A DNA stretch of 5,289 bases from an uncultured Flavonifractor sp. Lineage in GTDB: Bacteria; Bacillota; Clostridia; Oscillospirales; Oscillospiraceae. This document shows, piece by piece, positions 1 to 5,270 of the stretch (within the stretch, counting starts at the first letter, position 1; each line of letters opens with the position of its first letter). The translations under genes and the position numbers were made by a program. The notes below the pieces were generated by a model. The model was given only the letters and a program-made list of their open reading frames with translations. It did no database searches and was not told the origin of the DNA. The stretch is taken from positions 1 through 5,289 of the forward strand of contig CANDFO010000109.1 of the NCBI GenBank assembly GCA_947384055.1, read 5' to 3'.

Positions 1-4
1 TTGA

Positions 5-75
5 CTTTATTTTGCCGCCCTCAGGCGGCAAAACTCTGCGAGGCTTTCCCGCGGGAGAGTCTTTTCGACAGGCTC
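5..75 (+). repeat. Dispersed ~70-bp intergenic repeat, left copy
   Basis: This stretch matches, in inverted orientation, the segment at 5201-5270, with about 6 mismatches and one 1-base gap over 70 positions. It opens with a perfect 10-bp hairpin: TTTTGCCGCC at 10-19, a 4-base loop at 20-23, and GGCGGCAAAA at 24-33. A conserved stretch follows through the 8-bp palindrome CCCGCGGG and the tail TTTTCGACAG. The loop differs between the two copies while the stem is unchanged, which suggests that the stem matters. It has no coding capacity. It ends one base before the terminator at 76. It could be a REP/MITE-like unit or a structured RNA element; which one cannot be told from two copies. Confidence 0.8.
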
Positions 76-110
76 ACGGGGCCCGGCCTGATGGCCGGGC
101 CCCGTTTTTT
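76..110 (+). terminator. Strong rho-independent terminator for rightward transcription
   Basis: A perfect 13-bp GC-rich stem (arms 76-88 and 93-105) closes a TGAT loop at 89-92. Six T residues follow at 105-110 on the plus strand, which is the classic intrinsic terminator layout. On the minus strand the hairpin is followed by GTGAGCC with no T-run, so it is not a textbook terminator for the leftward operon ending at 176. The stem could still protect that operon's 3' end. The gene it serves must lie left of the window on the plus strand. Confidence 0.8.
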
Positions 111-167
111 GCGGAACGGCAGGGAGAGGACGGGCTGGGGAGCGGAACCGGCATCCGAGCTGTCCTG

Positions 168-188
168 TATGGAGATCAGATCTCCATA
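168..188. other. 21-bp perfect palindrome spanning a stop codon
   Basis: The arms TATGGAGATC (168-177) and GATCTCCATA (179-188) are perfect inverted repeats around the single base at 178. The palindrome includes the last three sense codons and the TGA of the AtuA-like ferredoxin-fold gene. In RNA it could form an 8-bp stem with a 5-nt loop. No U-tract follows, so it is not an intrinsic terminator. It may be a 3'-end stabilising hairpin, a binding site for a dimeric protein, or chance. Confidence 0.5.
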
Positions 189-475
189 TCCAGCAGGTAG
201 GAGCTCAGTCCCTTGCCGTGCATGTCAATGGACAGGGAGCGGGTGACGCCGCCGCCCAGCGCGGCATACATGACGAAGTTCAGGGCGTGAATATTGGGCA
301 GCTCATAGCGGACCACCTCGCCGTGGACCATGCCCTTAAAGTGCTCCTTCACCTTCTCGGCGGTGACTTTTTCCTTGAGCATCTCATAATCCTTGGGGTC
401 ATAGGCGATGAGGGACACATTGGAGATGTTGCCCTTGTCGCCGGTGCGGGAGTGCGCGATATCCCAGAGTTTCAT
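176..475 (-). CDS. AtuA-like ferredoxin-fold domain protein (stand-alone)
   Basis: This is a small 99-residue protein of the AtuA-like ferredoxin-fold family, the domain that forms the C-terminal part of many AtuA/DUF1446 proteins. Family features visible are the N-terminal LWDIAHSRTGDKGNISNVSL (residues 3-22), the ERYELP-like segment VVRYELPNIHALNFV around 54-68, and the glycine-rich AALGGGVTRSL (71-81). The name refers to the fold. No cysteine cluster is present and no iron-sulfur cluster is implied. The start at 475 is chosen because AAGGAAGG (483-490) sits 7 nt upstream; an in-frame ATG at 535 would run back into the AtuA gene and has no such support. It lies 25 nt downstream of AtuA, so the two are almost certainly co-transcribed and probably act as one two-subunit unit. 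It is the last gene of the operon here. Its biochemical role is unknown. Confidence 0.88.
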   Translation of the reverse strand: MKLWDIAHSRTGDKGNISNVSLIAYDPKDYEMLKEKVTAEKVKEHFKGMVHGEVVRYELPNIHALNFVMYAALGGGVTRSLSIDMHGKGLSSYLLDMEI

Positions 476-500
476 GGCTGAACCTTCCTTTCTGTCCCAA

Positions 501-1847
501 TCAGACTTCAAACAGTTCCACTTCGGGGTGCACATCGCGGCGGCTCACCAGAATGGAGGCCACGGAGACGATATCCCGGGTGTGCTTCACCGCGCCGCAG
601 CCTCCGGCGGGGCCGTTGGTATAGAGGGCCTCCACCTCGTTGGCGATGATATCCGCCTCGGCGCGGGTCTTGGCCCGGCCCGCCACGCGGACCCGGACCT
701 CGCTGGGCTCCTCGTTGTACTTGTAATCGGGGTTCCAGTACAGGCTGTTGCAGCCCAGAATGTCAAACTTCAGCTCGTCGAACACGCCGGGAGCCACCAG
801 CTCCAGCCGCTCCTTGAGAATCTCCAGGGCCAGCTTCGCCCGGGCCACGCAGCCGGGGCCGCCGTAGCTGATTTCGCCGTCGCCGATGAAGCAATCCCGG
901 TAGCCGATGGAGCACTTGAAGGTCTCGGTCTTGGGCTTGCCGGTGGCGCCCTCCACCTTTACCACGTCCTTCTCCACCTGGGTAAACTTCACCTGCTTGA
1001 AATCGGCCACCACGTCGGGGGTAAAGTAGTTCTCAGGGTCGTGGATCTCATAGACAATCTGCTCGGAGCAGGTCTCCACCGTCACCATACCGCCGGCCTC
1101 AGGAACCTTAGTGACGAAGAAAGAGCCGTCCTCAGCGATTTCCACAATGGGGAAGCCCAGGTGTCCCACACCGGGCACGTCCTTCTTGCCGGGCTCGGCG
1201 AAATAGCCACCGGTGGCCTGGCCGCCGCACTCCAGCAGATGGCCCACCATGGTGCCCTTGCCCAGCTTATCCCAGTCCTCCAGGGACCAGCCGAACTCAT
1301 GGATGATGGGGGCCATAAAGATGGCCGGGTCGGATACGCGGCCGGTGACGACCACGTCGGCTCCCTGCTCCAGGGCCTTCAATATGCCCTCCACACCCAT
1401 GTAGGCGTTGGCGGAGACGATTTCACCGGGGAGCTTGGACAGGGGCTCGTGGGTCTCCCAGACCTCGGTATCCATGTACTTGTCAATGACGGGCAGCAGG
1501 TCGTCTCCGGTGACGCAGGCGATCTTCATACCGGTCAGGCCGTGCTTGCGGGCGATCTCCACACACTTCCGGGCCGCGGCCTGGGGGTTGGCGGAGCCCA
1601 TGTTGGTGATGAGCTTCACCTTATGCTCCCAGCACAGGGGGAGGGCCTTCTCCATACGGTGCTCCAGCAGCCCGTTGTAGCCCTTGGAGGGGTCCTTCAG
1701 CTTGGCCTGCTGGCCGATGGCGATGGTGCGCTCTGCCAGACACTCGTAGCTGATGTAGTCCAGGTTGCCCTTCTCGATGAGCTCCAGGGAGGGCTCCAGG
1801 CGGTCGCCGGCATAACCCGCGCCGCTGCCGATGCGGATGGTTTTCAT
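501..1847 (-). CDS. Acyclic terpene utilisation AtuA family protein (DUF1446)
   Basis: The 448-residue product is a full AtuA/DUF1446 core domain. Recognisable blocks are GSGAGYAGDR (7-16), DYISYECLAERTIA (30-43), LITNMGSANPQAAA (79-92), the glycine-rich GADVVVTGRVSDPAIF (162-177), HLLECGGQATGGYFAEPGKK (203-222), the SYGGPGC segment (327-333), and PAGGCGAVKHTRD near the C-terminus (413-425). The Pseudomonas atu cluster, which gave the family its name, is needed for growth on citronellol and geraniol, but the reaction of AtuA itself is not settled. The protein is predicted cytosolic, with no signal peptide. It lacks the ferredoxin-fold C-terminal domain, which is encoded by the next gene. The ATG at 1847 has AGGAAG 7 nt upstream, and this gene and the next share the pattern AGAAAGGAAG then GCCATGAAA. 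A role on a terpenoid is doubtful beside a citrate-type permease; a small organic acid or its CoA ester is the more natural guess. Confidence 0.9.
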   Translation of the reverse strand: MKTIRIGSGAGYAGDRLEPSLELIEKGNLDYISYECLAERTIAIGQQAKLKDPSKGYNGLLEHRMEKALPLCWEHKVKLITNMGSANPQAAARKCVEIARKHGLTGMKIACVTGDDLLPVIDKYMDTEVWETHEPLSKLPGEIVSANAYMGVEGILKALEQGADVVVTGRVSDPAIFMAPIIHEFGWSLEDWDKLGKGTMVGHLLECGGQATGGYFAEPGKKDVPGVGHLGFPIVEIAEDGSFFVTKVPEAGGMVTVETCSEQIVYEIHDPENYFTPDVVADFKQVKFTQVEKDVVKVEGATGKPKTETFKCSIGYRDCFIGDGEISYGGPGCVARAKLALEILKERLELVAPGVFDELKFDILGCNSLYWNPDYKYNEEPSEVRVRVAGRAKTRAEADIIANEVEALYTNGPAGGCGAVKHTRDIVSVASILVSRRDVHPEVELFEV

Positions 1848-1910
1848 GGCATTACTTCCTTTCTCACAGTCTTATCATCAAATTCACGTTCCGCTGTGGT
1901 TTGACAGAAG

Positions 1911-1930
1911 CGGGAGCGCTTTTTCTCCCG
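1911..1930. other. GC-rich inverted repeat between transporter and AtuA genes
   Basis: CGGGAG (1911-1916) and CTCCCG (1925-1930) can pair into a 6-bp stem with an 8-base loop that contains an A/T-run. It starts about 10 nt beyond the transporter stop, within the 92-nt gap before AtuA. On the minus strand the stem is followed by CTTCTGTCAAACC and no T-tract, so it does not look like a terminator. It could be an mRNA processing or stability hairpin that sets different levels of transporter and enzyme. Confidence 0.4.
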
Positions 1931-1939
1931 AGAGACGCG

Positions 1940-3322
1940 TCAAATGCTGATGCCGCCGGTAATTACGGCCACGGCCAGCATAACGATGGTGACGAGCCAG
2001 GCCAGGGGAATGGTCTTCTTCTGATGCTCGCCCAGGTCCACGCCGGCCAGACCCACCAGCAGGAAGGTGGAGGCAGTCAGAGGGGAGATGGGGAAGCCGG
2101 TGGTCATCTGGCCCAGGATAGCGGCCTGACCCACGTTGACGCCGGCCACGCCGAAGCCCTCGGCGGTCTGCGCCAGCACAGGCAGCACGCCGTAATAGAA
2201 GGAGTCGGGGTCAAAGAGCAGGGAGGCGGGCATAGCGATAATACCCACAATGATGGGGAAGAAGCGGCCCAGAGCGGAGGGAATAATAGAGGTCAGCGCG
2301 GTGGCCATCTCGGTGATCATGCCGGTGCCCTTCATGATGCCGGTGAAGCAGCCGGCGGCGAAGAGTACGGAGCACATCATCAGGCACTCCTTGGCATGGG
2401 CGTCCACCCGGGCCTTGGAATCCTTGACGCTGGGATAGTTGATGACGGTGGCCAGCACATAAAATACCATGAATACCACCGCGGGAGCAAAGCCGGAGAA
2501 CAGCAGAGACAGGATAGCGGCAACAATCAGCACGATATTCACCCAGAACAGCTGGGGCCGCAGGAGGGCCTTCTGCTCGTCGGTGAGCTCGGCCTGGGTG
2601 ACGCTGGCGCCGCTGAGGGCCACGGTGCCGATGCGGTCTTTCTCCTTCTTACCCAGGAAGGCCGCCAGTGCCACGACACAGACCAGACCCACAATGACGG
2701 CGGGGAGCACGGGCATAAACAGCTCCTTGACCACGTCCACACTCAGAGCGGTGGCGGCGCGGATGGTGGGGCCGCCCCAGGGCAGGATGTTCATGGTGCC
2801 TGCCGCCAGCGCCACGATGGTGGCCAGAGTGGTGCGCTTCATGCCCACGGCGTCATACAGGGGGACCAGCGGGGGCACACAGATCAGGAAGGTGACGGCG
2901 CCGGAGCCATCCAGATGGACCGCCATGGCCAAAATCGCAGTGCCGATGGCAATTTTGATGGGGTCGGTGCCCATAAATCTGGTAATGCCCCCGATGATGG
3001 GCCGGAAGGTGCCCGCGTCGGTAAGGATGCCGAAAAACAGGATGGAGAAGATGAACATGACGCCGGTGGCGGCCACCGAGCCAATGCCGGCGGAGCCGGT
3101 AATCATCTTGCCCAGACTTTTAAAATTGGCCACAAAGTCCACCACGCCGGGAGTGCCCTCAGCGGCGCCCTCGGGAACCACCGCGATAAACGCGCAGGCG
3201 ATGATGCCGGTGATAACGGGGACCGCAATCAGCGCCACCAGAGGGGAGACCTTCTTGGTCATAATCAGGACCAGCATGACGATGACTGTTACAAAGCCGA
3301 GAATTGCCAGTGGTGTTGACAT
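1940..3322 (-). CDS. CitMHS-family citrate/carboxylate:proton (metal) symporter
   Basis: This 460-residue inner-membrane protein belongs to the CitMHS family (TC 2.A.11), which imports citrate complexed with Mg2+ or Ca2+ together with protons. Diagnostic stretches are AVHLDGSGAVTFL (134-146), NILPWGGPTIRA (178-189), LLFDPDSFYYGVLPVLA (368-384) and SPLTASTFLLVGLAGVDLGE (413-432). About 11-13 hydrophobic segments are visible, the first at 5-22 and the last at 437-458. A charged cytosolic loop at 224-256 divides the two halves, and the length is close to the family norm. The start at 3322 is set by GAGGAGG (3331-3337) 8 nt upstream; an in-frame ATG at 3397 lies inside the sigma54 promoter and is excluded. 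It is the first gene of the operon, 92 nt ahead of AtuA. The family call is firm, but citrate itself is not proven. Relatives may carry other di- or tricarboxylates, and the AtuA partners suggest a non-citrate substrate. Confidence 0.92.
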   Translation of the reverse strand: MSTPLAILGFVTVIVMLVLIMTKKVSPLVALIAVPVITGIIACAFIAVVPEGAAEGTPGVVDFVANFKSLGKMITGSAGIGSVAATGVMFIFSILFFGILTDAGTFRPIIGGITRFMGTDPIKIAIGTAILAMAVHLDGSGAVTFLICVPPLVPLYDAVGMKRTTLATIVALAAGTMNILPWGGPTIRAATALSVDVVKELFMPVLPAVIVGLVCVVALAAFLGKKEKDRIGTVALSGASVTQAELTDEQKALLRPQLFWVNIVLIVAAILSLLFSGFAPAVVFMVFYVLATVINYPSVKDSKARVDAHAKECLMMCSVLFAAGCFTGIMKGTGMITEMATALTSIIPSALGRFFPIIVGIIAMPASLLFDPDSFYYGVLPVLAQTAEGFGVAGVNVGQAAILGQMTTGFPISPLTASTFLLVGLAGVDLGEHQKKTIPLAWLVTIVMLAVAVITGGISI

Positions 3323-3346
3323 AAGACTTACCTCCTCTTTTTCTGA

Positions 3347-3373
3347 TGCAGAGTCACACACTTGCTCTCTGCA
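3347..3373 (-). promoter_or_regulatory. Hairpin at the 5' end of the operon leader
   Basis: TGCAGAG (3347-3353) and CTCTGCA (3367-3373) form a perfect 7-bp inverted repeat around a 13-base loop. Counting from the -12 element, transcription should start near 3375, so the stem would begin at about +3 of the transcript. The single-stranded AGAAAAAGAGGAGG with the ribosome binding site would come right after it. A 5'-terminal stem of this kind often slows RNA decay; it could also be an operator. Confidence 0.5.
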
Positions 3374-3385
3374 CCCCTGACATAT

Positions 3386-3401
3386 TGCAAGTCCCATGCC
3401 A
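3386..3401 (-). promoter_or_regulatory. Sigma54 (-24/-12) promoter of the transporter-AtuA operon
   Basis: Read on the minus strand the site is TGGCATGGGACTTGCA. The sigma54 consensus is TGGCACG-N4-TTGCW, so 11 of the 12 defined positions match, with the invariant GG and GC dinucleotides at the right spacing. The predicted start is about 3375, giving a leader of about 53 nt before the transporter ATG at 3322. A sigma54-dependent activator gene directly upstream makes the call strong. Confidence 0.9.
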
Positions 3402-3448
3402 AAATCCCATCCCCGGTATCAAAAGCCGGAAACCCCTGCGCGCCAACA

Positions 3449-3485
3449 GGTTCCGGTCCTCCGGCAGGAACGGTTCCCGACCGTT
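3449..3485. other. Overlapping inverted repeats between promoter and activator sites
   Basis: GGTTCC (3449-3454) can pair with GGAACC-like sequence at 3467-3471. GGAAC-G-GTTCC at 3467-3477 is itself a palindrome, and AACGGT (3469-3474) pairs with ACCGTT (3480-3485). The three pairings share bases and exclude each other. They fall between the sigma54 promoter and the nearest activator palindrome. They resemble an operator for another factor or simple GC-rich structure; no factor can be named. Confidence 0.3.
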
Positions 3486-3488
3486 GAT

Positions 3489-3504
3489 TTCTAAAATTCT
3501 GGAA
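3489..3504. promoter_or_regulatory. Candidate activator binding site 1 (promoter-proximal)
   Basis: This 16-bp imperfect palindrome, TTCTAAAATTCTGGAA, has its centre about 121 bp upstream of the predicted start at 3375. Its reverse complement differs from site 2 by one base in 16. The position, palindromy and repetition fit an enhancer-like site for a dimeric Fis-type HTH activator of sigma54. Confidence 0.72.
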
Positions 3505-3558
3505 TTACCATTTTTTTCTTCCTGCCCGGGATTCTGTCAAACTGCTGTCCCACAGGCT

Positions 3559-3574
3559 TTCCAGAAATTTAGAA
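3559..3574. promoter_or_regulatory. Candidate activator binding site 2
   Basis: The site is TTCCAGAAATTTAGAA, in the opposite orientation to sites 1 and 3, with its centre about 191 bp upstream of the predicted start. Its centre is 21 bp from that of site 3, exactly two helical turns, so activators bound at both would lie on the same DNA face. A run of seven T residues (3511-3517) between sites 1 and 2 could bend the DNA. Confidence 0.72.
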
Positions 3575-3579
3575 TAATT

Positions 3580-3595
3580 TTCTAAAATTTTGGAA
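3580..3595. promoter_or_regulatory. Candidate activator binding site 3 (distal)
   Basis: TTCTAAAATTTTGGAA differs from site 1 by one base in 16. Its centre lies about 212 bp upstream of the predicted start, and it ends 27 bp short of the stop codon of the regulator gene. With site 2 it makes a two-turn-spaced pair suited to co-operative binding or hexamer assembly by the activator. Confidence 0.72.
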
Positions 3596-3622
3596 TTGAT
3601 GTGAGGCGTCCCGCCGCTGCGG

Positions 3623-4969
3623 TCATTCCCCGCTGAGCTTATTGTACAGGCTGGCCAGGGAGATACCCAGCTCCGCGGCGGCGGCCCGCTTTCCCTGGGT
3701 GGTGGAGCCGTGGCGCTCGACGGCCTTCATAACCTCCCGCCGCTCAAACTCTTTCACCCGCTGGACCAGAGTCAGAGGCTCCCCCTCCCGGCGGCGGAGC
3801 AGGTCGCCGGGCAGCGATTCCCGGCGGATGGTTCCGTCAGGAGAGAGATAGGCGGCAAATTCCAGCACATTGCGCAGCTCCCGCACATTGCCCGGCCAAC
3901 TGTGACAGAGCAGGGCATCCTGGGCCTCGTCTGTCATACGCAGCGGACGGCGGAGCTTGTGGGCCAGCTGGGACAGCAGGACCTCTGTCAAAGCGGGGAT
4001 ATCCCCCGGCCTCTCCCGCAGGGGCGGAATGTGGATAGGAAAGGTGTTCAGACGGTAATACAGGTCCCGGCGGAACTTTCCCTGGGCCACATAGCTGTTC
4101 AGGTCGGCGTTGCACGCGGCAATGACCCGCACATCCACGTCGGCCTCCTTGACCGCCCCCACCGGGCGCACCCGCCGCTCCTGGAGGGCCCGCAGCAGCT
4201 TGGACTGAAGGCTGATATCCATTTCGGATACCTCGTCCAAAAAGAGCGTGCCCCCGTCGGCGGCCTCAAAGAGGCCGATCTTCCCCCCTTTTTTTGCCCC
4301 GGTAAAGGCACCCTCCGCATAGCCGAAGAGCTCCGATTCCAGGATATTGGCGTTGAAGTTGGAACAGTTGATGGCCACAAAGACCCCCTCCTGCCGGGGG
4401 CTGGCGTTGTGGATCGCCTGGGCGTAGAGCTCTTTGCCGGTGCCGCTCTCCGATTCCAGCAGCACGGTGGCATCGGTGCCGGCAATCCGGCGGGCCAGCT
4501 CCTTCACCTGGAGCGAGGCGGGCGCGGAGGCCACAATGTCCTCAAAAGTATACCGCGCACCGTTGGCCCGGTTGATGCTGCGCAAGACTTGACGGCTCCG
4601 GGCCTCCATCGCCTCCAGCTCCTCCCGGGCCTGGTACGCGTCCTCCAGAAATGTCACCACCGATATCCCGCCCGCCAGCACACCGTCCTCATAGATAGGG
4701 TACATGTTGACAAAGTAGAAGTCCTCAATCTCCTTGCGGGTGATATGGAGAATGGGTTTTCCCGCCTCCAGCACGTCGGGGAGCCGCGCCCCCGGACGGA
4801 GGTCCCGGAGTACATAACCCTCAATAGGCCCGATATCGCCGCCGGCCTCCTTATTGAGAAACTCTCGATACGCCTTGTTGCCAAAGACAATGCGGCCCTG
4901 CGTATCAATAATGGTAATGCCCTCTCCCATGGCGTCAAAGGCCAGCTTCGCGTCTCTGTTGAGCTCCAC
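3623..4969 (-). CDS. Sigma54-dependent transcriptional activator, PAS-AAA+-Fis HTH
   Basis: The product, 448 residues from GTG, is a bacterial enhancer-binding protein. A PAS sensor domain occupies about 5-110 (AFDAMGEGITIIDTQGRIVFGN near its start), and a short charged helix, probably coiled coil, runs 108-132. The AAA+ domain spans about 140-370, with Walker A ESESGTGKE (172-180), the sigma54-contacting GAFTGA loop (220-225), Walker B GGTLFLDE (239-246), the arginine-finger segment FRRDLYYR (299-306) and WPGNVREL (358-365). A Fis-type HTH sits at about 420-445 (KRAAAAELGISLASLYNKL). There is no receiver domain, so a ligand bound by PAS is the likely signal. The GTG at 4969 is preferred because GGAGGGGG (4977-4984) sits 7 nt upstream; an in-frame ATG at 4990 would add 7 residues but has no good ribosome site. 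One oddity is that the first Walker A glycine is serine. Its target is almost surely the adjacent sigma54 promoter. I see no intrinsic terminator after it, so some read-through into the operon is possible. Confidence 0.92.
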   Translation of the reverse strand: MELNRDAKLAFDAMGEGITIIDTQGRIVFGNKAYREFLNKEAGGDIGPIEGYVLRDLRPGARLPDVLEAGKPILHITRKEIEDFYFVNMYPIYEDGVLAGGISVVTFLEDAYQAREELEAMEARSRQVLRSINRANGARYTFEDIVASAPASLQVKELARRIAGTDATVLLESESGTGKELYAQAIHNASPRQEGVFVAINCSNFNANILESELFGYAEGAFTGAKKGGKIGLFEAADGGTLFLDEVSEMDISLQSKLLRALQERRVRPVGAVKEADVDVRVIAACNADLNSYVAQGKFRRDLYYRLNTFPIHIPPLRERPGDIPALTEVLLSQLAHKLRRPLRMTDEAQDALLCHSWPGNVRELRNVLEFAAYLSPDGTIRRESLPGDLLRRREGEPLTLVQRVKEFERREVMKAVERHGSTTQGKRAAAAELGISLASLYNKLSGE

Positions 4970-4976
4970 GGCGCAT

Positions 4977-4984
4977 CCCCCTCC
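4977..4984 (-). promoter_or_regulatory. Ribosome binding site deciding the regulator start
   Basis: On the minus strand this reads GGAGGGGG, placed 7 nt before the GTG at 4969. It lies inside the reading frame that would follow the ATG at 4990, whose own upstream sequence (GGCCGCCGGA) is a poor site. This is the basis for calling GTG as the start. Confidence 0.6.
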
Positions 4985-5022
4985 GGTCATTCCGGCGGCC
5001 GTCTGTCCCGCCGGGTCAGGCG

Positions 5023-5052
5023 ATTATATCACACGGAGCAGAGGAAAAGCAA
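5023..5052 (-). promoter_or_regulatory. SigmaA-type promoter with extended -10 for the regulator gene
   Basis: On the minus strand a perfect -10 TATAAT (5023-5028) is preceded by TGA, giving the extended -10 TGnTATAAT. A weak -35 TTGCTT (5047-5052) lies 18 bp upstream. Transcription should start near 5016, leaving a leader of about 46 nt before the GTG. No copy of the 16-bp activator palindrome is seen here, so the regulator looks constitutively made rather than self-activated. Confidence 0.75.
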
Positions 5053-5075
5053 GGCGCACCAGAAGAGGGCGTGTC

Positions 5076-5165
5076 TAAGAACCTGTATTCATAACCGGGG
5101 CATGCTGGATGGGCGGGAAAAAGACCGCTCAGTCGGCGTTCAACGGTTGTGAATACAGGTTCTTA
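5076..5165. mobile_element. 90-bp MITE-like element with 22-bp terminal inverted repeats
   Basis: The arms at 5076-5097 and 5144-5165 are inverted repeats matching at 21 of 22 positions; each begins TAAGAACCTGTATTCA reading inward. They enclose 46 bp with no coding capacity. The outermost TA on each side could be a 2-bp target duplication, but TA is self-complementary, so this is not decisive. The small size, long TIRs and lack of a transposase fit a non-autonomous element moved in trans. It ends 23 bp from the -35 of the regulator promoter. Confidence 0.7.
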
Positions 5166-5200
5166 TAGTCAAAGCGGTTCAAAAGGAACAAATCGCTCCT

Positions 5201-5270
5201 CAGTCTGTCGAAAATCTTCCCCGCGGGAAAGCCTCGCAGAGTTTTGCCGCCCAAGGGCGGCAAAATAAAG
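5201..5270 (-). repeat. Dispersed ~70-bp intergenic repeat, right copy (inverted)
   Basis: This is the inverted partner of the repeat at 5-75. Its hairpin is TTTTGCCGCC (5242-5251), a CAAG loop (5252-5255) and GGCGGCAAAA (5256-5265), with the CCCGCGGG palindrome and the tail TTTTCGACAG reading on the minus strand. The rest of the upstream region, 5166-5200, is plain A-rich spacer, and 5271-5289 shows nothing I can name. Confidence 0.8.

Noticed and set aside
10..33. Terminator or CRISPR-like repeat at the left hairpin
   Set aside because: No T-tract follows the stem on either strand, and there is one unit per end with no spacers.
408..1904. Long plus-strand open frame opposite the AtuA gene
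   Set aside because: It mirrors the true gene, an artefact of GC-rich third positions. The translation is His/Gly/Leu-rich with no recognisable domain and no ribosome site.
1911..1930. Intrinsic terminator between transporter and AtuA genes
   Set aside because: The stem is only 6 bp with an 8-base loop, and no T-tract follows on the minus strand.
1901..3319. Long plus-strand open frame opposite the transporter gene
   Set aside because: The translation is extremely rich in His, Gly, Asp and Gln, as expected from the reverse strand of membrane-protein codons. The minus-strand frame is an unmistakable CitMHS protein.
3323..3397. N-terminal extension of the transporter from an upstream ATG
   Set aside because: It would place coding sequence over the -12 element and the transcription start, adds a charged non-membrane stretch, and lacks a ribosome site, unlike the ATG at 3322.
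3605..3615. Terminator after the regulator gene
   Set aside because: GGCG/CGCC is only a 4-bp stem and the nearest T-run is too far away and belongs to the activator palindrome.
3710..5152. Long plus-strand open frame opposite the regulator gene
   Set aside because: It runs through the regulator promoter and the MITE-like element without any domain, while the minus strand encodes a canonical sigma54 activator.
5..5270. Composite transposon defined by the inverted terminal repeats
   Set aside because: There is no transposase or recombinase, no target duplication can be seen, and the repeats look like a dispersed intergenic family.
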